A stretch of 64,000 nt of DNA from Neodontobutis hainanensis (taxonomy: Eukaryota > Chordata > Actinopteri > Gobiiformes > Odontobutidae): assembly GCA_024349245.1 (NCBI GenBank), contig JALDNG010000080.1, positions 366,001 through 430,000 of the forward strand. The letters run 5' to 3'. A program made the position numbers and the translations under genes. Within the stretch, counting starts at the first letter, position 1, and every line of letters starts with the position of its first letter. Positions 51,996 through 62,552 of this stretch are shown in pieces. Below the pieces are notes generated by a model. The model was not told where the DNA came from. It was given only the letters and a program-made list of their open reading frames with translations, and did no database searches.

Positions 51996-54614
51996 AGGTA
52001 AGCCCAACAACAGTGAGAGACCTATCCCCGACCTGAGGTGAACTCCAACACATGGCGGCTGAGCCGGGGGGCTATGAGCAAGCCCAGACCAACCCGCCGC
52101 CTCTCACCACAAGCAACTCCAGAATAGTGGAGAGTACAGCCTCTCTCGAGGATTTGGGTTCCAGAGCACAAGCTGTGCGTGGAGGTGAGCCCAACTATCT
52201 AGATAGTTGGTATCTCTCAACCTTCCGTACAAGCTCAGGCTCATTCCCCACCAGCGAGGTGACATTCAGTGCCTCTAGCGCCACCCGAGTAGTGTTCTGT
52301 TATTGGACCTCTGTGCTAGCAACAGTTTGTCCATAACGAACACCATGTTCAAGCATAAGGGTGTCCATCAGTGCACGTGGCACCAGGACACCCTAGGCCG
52401 GAGGTCGATGATCGACTTTGTAGTTGTTTCATCTGACCTCCGACCGTATGTCTTGGACACTCATGTGAAGAGAGGGGCGGAGCTTGGCAGACCCAAACGT
52501 ACTGTGAGGGTCTGTTGGGAACGTTTGGCCGAGTCCCCTGTCAGAGAGACCTTCAACTCCCACCTCCGACAGAGTTTCGACCAGATCCTAAGGGAGACTG
52601 GAGACATTGAGTCCGAGTGGACCATGTTATCCACCTCCATTGTCGACGCAGCCATTCGAAGCTGTGGCCGCAAAGTCTCCGGTGCCTGTCGTGGCGGCAA
52701 TCCCCGAACCCGGTGGTGGACACTGGAAGTAAGGGAGGCCATCAAGCTGAAGAAAGAGACCTATCAAGCCTGGTTGGCTTATGGGACTCCTGAGGCAGCT
52801 GATAGGTACCGGCAGGCCAAGCGGGCTGCAGCCCAGGTGGTTGTGGAGGCAAAAACTCGGGTCTGGGAGGAGTTCGGTGAGGCCATGGAAAAAGACTATC
52901 GGTCGGCCTCGAAGAAATTCTGGCAAACTGTCCGGCGCCTCAGGAGGTGGAAGCAGTGCCCTGCCAACACTGTTTACAGTGGAGGTGGGAATCTGCTGAC
53001 CTCAACTGGGGATATTGTTGGACGGTGGAAGGAATACTTCGAGGATCTCCTCAACCCCACCGTCACGTCTTCCACTGAGGAAGCAGAGGCCGAGGGCTCA
53101 GAGGTGGACTCGTCCATCACTCAGGCTGAAGTCACTGAGGTAGTTGGGAAGCTCCTCGGTGGCAAGGCACCGGGGGTGGATGAGATACGCCCTGAGTACC
53201 TCAAGTCTCTGGATGCTGTGGGGCTGTCTTGGCTGACACACCTCTGCTACATCGCGTGGCGTTTGGGGACAGCACCTCTGGACTGGCAGACCGGGGTGGT
53301 GGTCCCTCTTTTTAAGAAGGGGGACCGGAGGGTGTGTTCCAACTACAGAGGGATCACACTACTCAGCCTCCCTGAGAAAGTCTATGCCAGGGTACTGGAG
53401 AGGAGAATGCGGCCGATAGTCGAACCTCAGATCCATGAGGAACAATGCGGTTTTCGTCCCGGTCGTGGAACACTGGACCATCTCTATACCCTCTCCAGGG
53501 TGCTGGAGGGTTTATGGGAGTTTGCCCAACCAGTCCACATATGTTTTGTGGATCTGGAGAAGGCATTCGACTGTGTCCCTCGCGGTGCCCTGTGGGGGGT
53601 GCTCTGGGAGTATGGGGTCCCTTTGCTAAGGGCTATCCGGTCCCTGTATGACCGGAGCAGGAGCTTGGTTCGCATTGCCGGCAGTAAGTCAGACCTGTTC
53701 CCGGTGAATGTTGGACTCCGGCAGGCCTGCCCTTTGTCACCGGTCCTGTTCATTATCTTTATGGACAGGATTTCTAGGCGCAGCCAGGGGCCGGAGGGAG
53801 TCTGGTTTGGGGACCACAGGATTTCATCTCTGCTTTTTGCAGATGATGTTGTCCTGTTGGCTCCATCAAGCAAGGACATCCAGTGTGCACTGGGGCGGTT
53901 TGCATGTGTGAAGCGGCTGGGATGAGGATCAGCACCTCCAAGTCTGAGACCATGGTTCTCAGTCGGAAAAGGGTGGCTTGCCCCCTCCAGGTTGGTGGAG
54001 AGCTCCTGCCTCAAGTGGAGGAGTTTAAGTATCTCGGGGTCTTGTTCACGAGTGAGGGAAGGAAGGAGCGTGAGATCGACAGACGGATCGGTGCAGCTTC
54101 TGCAGTAATGCGGTCGATGTACCGGTCTGTCGTGGTGAAGAAGGAGCTGAGCTGTAAGGCAAAGCTCTCGATTTACCAGTCGATCTACGTTCCTACTCTC
54201 ACCTATGGTCATGAGCTTTGGGTCATGACCGAAAGAACAAGATCCCGGATACAGGCGGCTGAAATGAGCTTTCTCCGCAAAGTGGCGGGGCGCTCCCTTA
54301 GAGATAAGGTGAGGAGCTCGGTCACTCGGGAGGAGCTCAAAGTAGAGCCGCTGCTCCTCCACATCGAGAGGAGCCAGCTGAGGTGGCTCGGGCATCTGTT
54401 TCGGATGCCTCCCGGACGCCTCTCTAGGGAGGTGTTCCGGGCATGTCCCACCGGGAGGAGACCTCGGGGAAGACCTAGGACACGGTGGAGGGACTATGTC
54501 TCTCGTCTGGAAGTGTCTGGGGAGAGGGAAGTCTAGGCTTCTCTGCTTAGACTACTGCCCCCGCGACCCAGCCCCGGATAAGTGGTAGAAGATGGATGGA
54601 TGGATGGATGGATG
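51996..54614 (+). mobile_element. Rex3-type (RTE clade) LINE with inverted 5' end
   Basis: The sense part (about 52,283-54,614) carries the end of the endonuclease, the complete RT and the C-terminus, an ultra-short 3' UTR (54,537-54,590) and six GATG units (54,591-54,614). The short 3' UTR and GATG tail fit Rex3. The first about 287 bp (51,996-52,282) are the endonuclease start in reverse orientation. On the minus strand they read VGLTSTHSLCSGTQILERGC, GERRRVGLGLLIAPRLSRHV and LEFTSGRG. This is the layout of a 5' inversion from twin priming. No clear target-site duplication was found by eye. Confidence 0.85.
52283..54536 (+). pseudogene. Rex3-type endonuclease tail / reverse transcriptase
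   Basis: Frame one runs from about 52,291 to 53,925. Endonuclease end: SITNTMFKHKGVHQCTWHQD, then RRSMIDFVVVSSDLRPYVLD. About 70 bp is deleted at 52,486, removing the S-D-H block that the 36-kb copy still shows as 'NDHHLVVS'. RT: VVVPLFKKGDRRVCSNYRGI, LSLPEKVYARVLERRM, EEQCGFRPGRGT, FVDLEKAFDCVPRGALW (first catalytic D), GLRQACPLSPVLF and FADDVVLLAPS at 53,836 (catalytic pair intact). A frameshift near 53,902 moves to frame two (ending 54,536): EEFKYLGVLFTSEGRKEREI, AKLSIYQSIYVPTLTYGHEL, LRWLGHLFRMPPGRLSREVF and GRRPRGRPRTRWRDYVSRL. The C-terminal Cys-rich/RTE block is shortened. RT residues look conserved, yet the endonuclease is broken. Confidence 0.85.
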
Positions 54615-54897
54615 TGTTGTTTAAAACTGGGGTGACCCACGTCATGTCATTTTGAACATGAAAATAATAAATCTGCAACTTTTATTTAAAACAAACATTA
54701 ACCTTTGGAATACATATCTGTAATTTTAAAACATTAAAACATTTCAGTTTCTTATTTTTGTCAATAAAAAATATAAAAATAAAAATACTGTTTGTTTATG
54801 TTCAATACATATAATTTAAATAAAAAATACAGACATATTAATTAAAAGTCAGAAGGAGCAGCACTGTGATTTATTTTTTTAAGTCATCAAACATTCA
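54615..54897. other. No gene recognised
   Basis: AT-rich spacer. Confidence 0.3.
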
Positions 54898-55012
54898 AAA
54901 GTAAAGGTTAAAGTAAAAGCATCTGGACTCAGTTTTCAAGGTGAAGACGTTTCGTCTCTAATTCCAAGAGACTTTATTAATTCTGAGATCAACTGGTAAG
55001 AGAGCTCTCTTA
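54898..55012 (-). repeat. Penelope-like 3' end fragment
   Basis: AAGCATCTGGACTCAGTTTT, then CGTTTCGTCTCTAATTCCAA, then TTCTGAGATCAACTGGTAAG match the 3' tail region of the 40.4- and 49.8-kb copies, minus-oriented. Confidence 0.65.
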
Positions 55013-55457
55013 CAAATTTTTACATTCACGGTCCGGTGTGTGTCTGATCCATGACTCACAAAAAAAGGACAGAAACATTCGTGGAGCTGAATAGTTACAT
55101 TTGCTGATATTTACTTTGTTATTGAAAGTTATCTGTATTTTTTGTAAAATGAGAGCAGCTGAGTGTTCTGAGTGACTTGAAAGCCTATGGTAACATGAGC
55201 TGACATGACAAAGGTGACAAAGGTTCAAAATAAAACATTTATCTGTACTTGAGTATGTAATGGTCTTAAATTGGCTTGGTCAGGTCCAGGTTCTATTACC
55301 CTTTTCTTCTCTTCTGTTTAATTTGAAGTCACCATTAAATGAGTTTGTATGCAGTTGGTGGGCGGGCTGGGATTTTTACTGCTAAGAACCCCTCACCAGA
55401 TCAGCCCTGAGTCTGGTGAGTCGGCTGCTTTCAAAAGTTTAGAGCTCTACATTGACA
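55013..55457. other. Unassigned DNA between Penelope-like fragments
   Basis: 445 bp not similar to the flanking Penelope-like tails; nothing recognised. Confidence 0.35.
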
Positions 55458-55795
55458 CCCGTTTCGTCTCTAATTCCAAAAGACTTTATCAATTGTGAGA
55501 TCAACTGAATGAATGGAGCCAAATGGGACAGTGTCACTAACAACTCTGCACCTGAATGGAGCAGTGTCAACGACTGCCTCTGAATAGAGCAGCGTTATTA
55601 ACTACTCTCCTGAGCCTTAAGAACTCCCACATCAGGAGTCACACTTCCAGTTCATGGCTAACAACTGTGAGACCAGAGCATCCTGGTCCATCAGGTTTCC
55701 CTCTAGAAAAATAAGCTCAGCTCTCTTACAAGTTGATCTCAGAATTGACAAAGTCTTTTGGAAGAGTCCAGATGCTTTTTTTTACTTTTTTTTAA
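55458..55795 (+). repeat. Penelope-like 3' fragments, tandem and inverted
   Basis: 55,461-55,505 repeats the minus-oriented tail (CGTTTCGTCTCTAATTCCAA) about 510 bp from the first copy. 55,540-55,795 is plus-oriented (CACATCAGGAGTCACACTTC, AGCTCAGCTCTCTTACAAGT, TGATCTCAGAATTGACAAAG, AGTCCAGATGCTTTTTTTTA). Direct and inverted partial copies together are typical of Penelope-like insertions. Confidence 0.6.
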
Positions 55796-56312
55796 AGTAT
55801 TGAGATGAATGATGAATAAATGAACGCGTAAATCTGATTTTACATATGATGCAAATGCTCGATTGGAGTAAGACCATGCATTGCCATTATATACAGTATC
55901 TACAGAATATATTGTTTTGTTCTGAACAGTTCAAAGCAGTTAAATAAATGTCATTTTAAATTCTTCAGCAAGAGCTGTAATTAACCTTTACCCTGGTTGC
56001 ATTCAGTGGTAGTGGCTGTACTCTTACAATCAAAGGCCTTTGGAGCGGCTACAGTTGGTGGCCCAGTTGTAATCAGCCGCATTGTTTCATTAGCCTGCTT
56101 TAGACTAGACTAGAAAACATTGAAAGTCTGATTGGACTGAAAAGGGACAGATGTTTAGCTGGACGCACATCAACAGCTGACAAAGCTTAACCTGGATCCA
56201 TTCATAGCAAGTGTAAAATGATACTGAATGGCAACAACAAGACAATCTAAAAAATAAAAAGAGCATACAGTCTCATGCCTGTCCTATTTCTCCAGAGATG
56301 TCCAAACTTTTT
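55796..56312. other. No gene recognised
   Basis: Unique-looking DNA. Confidence 0.3.
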
Positions 56313-56662
56313 GCAAGTTTTAGATGGATATAGACACGTTTTATTTGGATTTAAACAAGTTTTAGGCAGATTTAAACAAGTTTTAGATGGATTTGAACAA
56401 GTTTTGGTCAGATTTGAACTGGTTTTAAATGGATTTGAAAATATTGTAGTCAGATTTGAACAGGTTGTAGATGTATTCGAACAGGTTTTAAATAGATTAA
56501 AAATAGGGTTGAGGGGAATTTTAACAAGTTTTAGTCAGATTTGAACTGGTATTAAATTGCTTTGAACTGGTTTTATTTGGATTTGAACAGGTTTGAAATG
56601 GATTTAAACAGGTTTTCGATAGATTTGAACAAGTTTTAGTTGGATTTGAACCTGTTTGTTTG
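56313..56662 (+). repeat. 21-bp minisatellite
   Basis: About 15 degenerate units of GATTTGAACAAGTTTTAGTC plus one base, with alternating endings (GTCA and ATGG), giving a 42-bp higher order. Because 21 is divisible by three, one frame stays open over 56,275-56,544 and reads as heptads such as RFEQVLV and GFEQVLN. I regard the frame as a by-product. Confidence 0.8.
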
Positions 56663-56924
56663 AAGCTGCCGCTGTTGGGGCTGTAAATAATACATTTTAT
56701 CTTTTAAAGCAGTTTCCCCTTTATTTTTTTTCTAACTTTTGCTTCTTTTTCGCCAGCTTTTCCATGAAGAATTTCTGATACTGAGTGGGGTTAGGGGCCC
56801 AACTACCCAGTGCTAGAGGGGTATGTATCAACAATTTTGGCCAGTTCAGCCCAATACTAGTAACAACGATGCTACCAAACATTCTAGAGCACTCTTTTGT
56901 TCTTACTAAATTGTAACATAAGCC

Positions 56925-57003
<79 letters not shown>

Positions 57004-57171
57004 GAGAATAGAGAGAAAAAGAGATGTAAGCCTGTAATTACACACAACAGATGTAACTCTAGACTGTAAGTCTGAAAGCACATCTAACATCAACAGCTAA
57101 TGGTTAAAACAAAATCCATTAATGATTCCATGGTATCATTAATAGACTTATTGCATAAGTTATTTTTAGGC
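56663..57171. other. No gene recognised; (TA)n at 56,928-56,997
   Basis: Unique-looking DNA around a TA microsatellite of about 70 bp. Its last part (57,115-57,170) resembles 60,620-60,680. Confidence 0.5.
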
Positions 57172-60100
57172 CCGAGCCGGTGATAGCCGGGAGGGCCTAT
57201 TGTTTTTGCTCGGATTATTTTTTTTTTTTTTTTTTTTTTTTTTTCTGCAAAATGATCCTCAATTTGACCCAGTGAACATGCGCGAAAAGTCATTTTTATT
57301 TGGCCCAAAGTTCAAGATCGGCGAAAAATTTATGTATTTGAAGTCGCCGAAAAAAAAATATGAAAAATGACTCAGTGGCGACCCCTAGAAAAGTCAAAAT
57401 ACATTGGGCCTATGGAAAGTGAAAGTACATTTTTTCCAATGTAGAAATACAAAACTTGGTAGATCCATAGAACACCTCAGGGCAAACAGAAAAGTCTATG
57501 ACAGCCACAGCGTAAACTCAACAGGAAGTCCGCCATGTGGGGTGAAAGTCGCGCCACCTAAATCGCACCCCTTACGCCAAAAGATTCAACTCATTGTTTT
57601 TGTCTAAATGGCCCCAATTTTGGTGAGTATCATCTAGACACTAGTGCCAACAAAAGCTGTCATTTTGTTTTTGATATCTTATCGGGTGTGGGTGTGGCAA
57701 GCCTGTAACGAGGCGGCCATTTTTGTGGTAATAAATTATCCGTTAACTCTCAAACGCCTTCTCGGATCAAGTTGGACTCAAAAGGCGTTTGTGCACATTC
57801 ATGACCTGAACACAAAGATATGTAAATAAAAGGGTTAGCTTTAGAAATGGCCCTCTAGCGCCACCTACAAACTTATAATGGGACCCAAGAATTTAGTATG
57901 TCATAGAGACATAAAATTTGGCACACACATCACTTATGTCATGACGAACATAAAAGCTAATGACAACCACCCCCTATTTATAAATGTGTTGCCATAGCAA
58001 CGGCGCAAATATGTGGAAAAAGTCAATGGGAAGGGAAAATTTTAGTTTGTCCTAGGCAAATGAAACTTGGTACACACATCCAGCATGGGCTTATGAACAT
58101 AAAAGCCAATGGGGACCACACCCTATCACACACGAGAAGGCAGCCATTTTGAATTGAAAATGTGAACCGGCTTAGAATACACCTCACTTTTAAAAATTGA
58201 CAGAAAATAGCTGCTTCATTCCACAAACACCAAACTTAGGCAAAATGAGCTAAACACTTGTGTGCAAAATAGACAATGCCTTTTCTTGTTGTTTTTGCTC
58301 AATTTATATTTTTATTAAATTTTTATTTTCTGCAAATTTTTCTGCAAAATTGTACTTAATTTTGACCCAGTAAATGTGCGCAAAAGTTAATTTTATTGGC
58401 CACTAAACTTAAGCCTGGCGAAATATTGATGTATCTTAAGTATTTGAAAAAATAATAAAAAGCAATGACTCAGTGGCGACCCCTGGGAAATGAAAATACA
58501 TTTGGCCTATGGAAAGTGAAAGTAATTTTTTCCAACATAGAAAAATGAAACTTGGTACATCCATAGGACACCTCAGGCCAAACAGAAAAGTCTATGACAG
58601 CCACAGCCTAAACTCAACAGGAAGTCCACCATGTGGGGTGAAAGGCGCGACCAACTAAATCGCAGCCCTCGGGTCAAAAGATTAAACCCAATGTGTTTTC
58701 TTCTAAAAGGCCCCAATTTTGGTGAGTATCATCTAGACACATGTGCCAACCAAAGTTGTCATTTTGTTTTTGATATCTTATCGGGTGTGGGTGTGGCAAG
58801 CCTGTAACGAGGCAGCCATTTTTGTGAAAATAAAAAATCCCTTAACTCTCAAACGCCTTCTCGGATCAAGTTGGACCCAAAAAGGCGTTTGTGCACATTC
58901 ATGACCTGAACACAAAGATATGTAAATAAAAGGGTTTGCTTTAGAAATGGCCCTCTAGCGCCACCTACAAACTTATAATGGGACCCAAGAATTTAGTTTG
59001 TCATAGAGACATGAAATTTGGTACACACATCTCTTATGTCATGACGAACATAAAAGCCAATGACAACCACCCCCTATTTATAAATGTGTTGCCATAGCAA
59101 CGGCGCAAATATGTGGAAAAAGTCAATGGGGAGGGAAAATTTTAGTTTGTCCTAGGCAAATGAAACTTGGTACACACATCCAGCATGGGATTATGAACAT
59201 AAAAGCCAATGGCGACCACACCCTATCACACACGAGAAGGCAGCCATTTTGAATTGAAAATGTGAACTGGCTTAGAATACACCTCACTTTTAAAAATTGA
59301 CAAAAAATAGCTGCTTCATTCCACAAACACCAAACTTAGGCAAAATGAGCTAAACTTGTGTGCAAAATAGACAATGCCTTTTCTTGTTGTTTTTGCTCAA
59401 TTTATATTTTTATTTAATTTTTATTTTTCTGCAAATTTTTCTGCAAAATTGTCCTAAATTTTGACCCAGTAAATGTGCGCAAAAAGTTAATTTTATTGGC
59501 CACTAAACTTAAGCCTGCCAAAATATTGATGTATCTTAAATATTTGAAAAAATAATAAAAAGAAATGACTCAGTGGCGACCCCTGGGAAATGAAAATACA
59601 TTCGGCCTATGGAAAGTGAAAGTAATTTTTTCCAACGTAGAAAAATGAAACTTGGTACATCTATAGGACACCTCAGGCCAAACAGAAAAGTCTATGACAG
59701 CCACAGCCTAAACTCAACAGGAAGTCCGCCAGGTGGGGTGGAACACGGGACCACCTAAATCGTACCCCTCAGGTCAAAAGATTAAACCCAATGTGTTTTT
59801 TTCTAAAAGGCCCCAAATTTGTTGAGTATTATCTAGACACGAGTGCCAACCAAAGTTGTCATTTCGTTTTTTGATACATTTACGGCTGTGGTCGTAATGA
59901 GCCTGTGAAGAGGCAGCCATTTCTTTGGGAAATAAATGCCATTTACAAAATGCCAGGATCCTTCCTTTGGAGCCAAGACTAGAGCCTTGGAAAGCTCTTC
60001 AGAATCTTTTGGAACTTGTAAACTTGTTTTTTTAGACAAGTAATATTTACATTTTTACTTTTTAACAGGCGGGTGCAGAGATTTCTGAGCAAATCTCCAG

Positions 60101-60412
60101 TCAGTATTTTGTTTTTCTCGCCTTAGCCCAAACATAATCTATTATTTTTATAAGTTCAGACAGATCCCAGGAAAACCAGGGAATGTGGAGACCTTTAACT
60201 CTAAATACAAGGTGGTGTAGCAGGCCCCAGCAGTAGCACAGGCCCGAGGTGATGAAGCAGGCTCCAGCCAGAAGAAGATTCAAGCAGAGGAACAGGCCCG
60301 GTTATTTGACATTATCGTGAAGTTTATGCTAGCACGAAATGCATTCCTCCGAGTACATGTGTCCCCGCGGTCGCAAGGGAGGCGAGGGCCTTTATCGCCG
60401 CTTGCGGCTTTA
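57172..60412 (+). mobile_element. Composite repeat with about 1.1-kb tandem units
   Basis: Opens with GGCCCGAGCCGGTGATAGCC and a T26 tract, and ends with CGAGGGCCTTTATCGCCGCT then TGCGGCTTTAATTT. Inside, a unit beginning CTGCAAAATG / CTGCAAAATTGT repeats at 57,245, 58,342 and 59,441. Each unit carries ACTCAGTGGCGACCCCT, AAACTTGGTA, ACAGAAAAGTCTATGACAGC, CAACAGGAAGTCCGCCA, TTCTCGGATCAAGTTGGAC and AGCGCCACCTACAAACTTAT (absent from the short third unit). Two units are complete, and the third stops near 59,940, followed by about 360 bp of different sequence before the end module. Units two and three are closer to each other than to unit one. No protein is encoded; class unknown. Confidence 0.6.
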
Positions 60413-60860
60413 ATTTAAGCTTCTAGTTGTTTATTGTGCATTATACCTTATATTTACCAGTTGTTATTTGACCTTATTAAACTTGAGATATGTCATGCAT
60501 GGGATTGGTACCATAGGGTTTAACCAAAATCTAAATTTAGCTCTCAGCAACATTAACTTAATCAATAAAGTTAGCAAACACTAACCAGTCTGTTAACATT
60601 AAGCCTCCAATTTTGGAGCAAATCTATGAATGATTCCACGGTAAACCAGAGATATTACATTAGTTGTTTTCCCAAATAAATGTAATTTATTGTACATGGC
60701 ATGCTGCCTTATATTTTCCAGTTTTCAGCTCAGTAACCTCAGTTTTGCACATTAAGCTAGCCTTAATTTCTAGCCATTCTGCTGCTATATTCCCAGTGTT
60801 AGGAAACAATAACTCTAAGTCTGTTAACATGAATACTGCAAACCTCCAGACGTCACACTT
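60413..60860. repeat. Imperfect local duplication
   Basis: Blocks TTATTGTGCATTATACCTTA / TTATTGTACATGGCATGCTG and GTCTGTTAACATTAAG / GTCTGTTAACATGAATACTG (each quoted in part) occur twice, offset by about 230-255 bp. Confidence 0.4.
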
Positions 60861-61559
60861 TAAATCCTACCTGTTGCCTTTCACCATCCACCTGTTCAGC
60901 TGCTGTCGCATACCTTGACACGCAATCTCCTTTTCCCTCTTTCTTTTTTTATTTGCCCCCTGAAAACTTTTTTGCTTCATCAATCTTTCAAAGACAACTG
61001 TATGTACCTGCTTGCTCATCTATGTACCTGCGCGCTCACAGCATCCCCGCCAGCCATGCCCACTCGCAATATTCCTTTCCATTAATATCTAAAATGTTAT
61101 ATAGTATTGAGGAAATACTGAAATGATTTAGAAACAGCAGCTAAGCTTTTTCCACAAAAAAAAAAAAAAAGGTAAATTTTTATTTATACCATCGCATTGG
61201 CGCCTCCAAGGGGCTGCGCCCCTATGCGCCGCATTTAGCGCACATACCCCTTTGTGCGCCACTAAGTGAGTGTTTATGTGTGTAGAGTTGTTAAGAACTT
61301 TGTTTCTCGTGAGACCTGAAACTTCCGCATTACTGCAGATCGTCGGCTGGTCTTCGGCCAATTTTTGCATGGCTGGATTTTCTTCTAAAAAAAGCTGGGG
61401 GGTTGGAACAGACCCCAACTACCACGAAATAAGTCATTAGGCCATCACAAAGACACTGAAGCTGTTGTGTTAAGGTGAAAAACCTGCAAAAACTCATACA
61501 TATGCTCTCACCTTGTGCCACGATTGGGCCCCTAAACCGGACATTGGACATATCTATGT
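60861..61559. other. No gene recognised
   Basis: Includes an A15 run (61,156) and a GC-rich hairpin-prone stretch around AGGGGCTGCGCCCCT (about 61,210). Minus-strand frames here lack domains. Confidence 0.35.
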
Positions 61560-62050
61560 TAGTCTGTCCTTGGCTCGGTTTGTGCCTCAGATAACTCTAA
61601 GTACCTTTCTAATTGTTTGCTTGGTGCATTTGGGACAAAGCAATTAAAAGAGGAATTGTCCATTAGCCACTTTCCCAACTGTACTACTCTGGGCGACCTA
61701 AACAACATGAGTCTCATTCAATATTCCAATGGCTGGGAGCATTGTTAGATAGCGCCGCATTGATTTCTAAGTGCTGTTTGCAAGCACTGAGCACATTTAC
61801 AAATGGGGCCTGGTAGGAAGGCCTCGCTGCCTCTGGCCAATTAATTAGCTGGTGTCATGCATGCTGTCAATGGTGACATACACGCGGCTTACAAACTCTG
61901 TTCTACAAGACAGCTCAAGTTTAATGTCATGCAGTGAGCTGCAGTAAAATATTGAACATGACATGGGAAGGCTGTCAATGCCAAGACCAAGATGGGCCTT
62001 TGGACAGTGGTCTGCAGAGTGACCTATTGCTTTGTTTAAAAAAAAAATCA
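61560..62050. promoter_or_regulatory. Candidate conserved non-coding element (best in window)
   Basis: About 490 bp of repeat-free, balanced-composition DNA with many factor-type cores: GCCAATTAATTAGCTGGTG, TGTCATGCATGCTGTCAATG, GTTGTTTAGGTCG (as complement), ATGGCTGGGAGCATTG and AAGACCAAGATGGGCC. It shows none of the CpG-decay or frameshift signatures of nearby TEs. Appearance only; conservation must be tested. Confidence 0.35.
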
Positions 62051-62489
62051 AAGTTCACAATGCAGCTGTAAAAATATGGTGTCAAACTGTTAAAGGGTCA
62101 CTCTAAAACTAAAACTAAAAGAATGGATGGCTGACCTAACCAACATGTCTGGTTCAAGGAATAAAATATTGATTGTCACTGTTAAGGACTTTACAAATTA
62201 GTTGTACTTTTGTACATTCAGCATGTATTTCTTTGTTTGAGTACTTCACCTACATGTATTATTGTGGTATTGAAATGAGTCAATGAAATAAATGGACTGG
62301 ATATTTGCAAAAAGATGAATAAGACTGATTTATGCTCTAACAAGTGGGTCATGTGCCAGCCTATGGTTAGACTCTGTGGGACTCATCATTTTTGACAAAT
62401 TAAACAATAGCCTGAGTGACTCTTACTGTTAACATACTCTTTAAAGCAGGAATTTGTAACTTTTCTAAATTGTGACAATTTGTGATATA
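62051..62489. other. No gene recognised
   Basis: AT-rich spacer. Confidence 0.3.
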
Positions 62490-62552
62490 TGTGTGGTAGA
62501 GCGGTCGTCCTTCAACCGGAAAGTGGGCGGTTCGAGTCCTGCTCTCTCCACA
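62490..62552 (+). repeat. SINE head, cut by the DIRS-type element
   Basis: GTGTGGTAGAGCGGTCGTCC, TTCAACCGGAAAGTGGGCGG and TTCGAGTCC are the tRNA-like head and B box of the SINE family. The body never appears, because the sequence changes to the DIRS-type terminus at about 62,553. Confidence 0.65.

Noticed and set aside
53484..54395. A 303-codon open frame on the minus strand
   Set aside because: It is antisense to the Rex3-type RT coding region and has no domain of its own. It stays open because of the GC-rich codon usage of the sense frame.
56313..56662. CRISPR-like array
   Set aside because: Units are contiguous and degenerate without unique spacers; it is a minisatellite in a eukaryotic context.
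56721..57093. Reading frames with Ile-Tyr repeats (also at 33.6-33.9 and 46.9-47.1 kb)
   Set aside because: Translations of (TA)n microsatellites, not genes.
58023..59326. Two near-identical 67-codon frames on the minus strand at 58,023-58,226 and 59,123-59,326
   Set aside because: They recur because the 1.1-kb unit is tandemly repeated. No protein features, and the third unit is truncated before the frame.
61198..61230. CpG-island or rRNA-like GC-rich patch
   Set aside because: Only about 40 bp; hairpin-prone but without any rRNA or promoter context.
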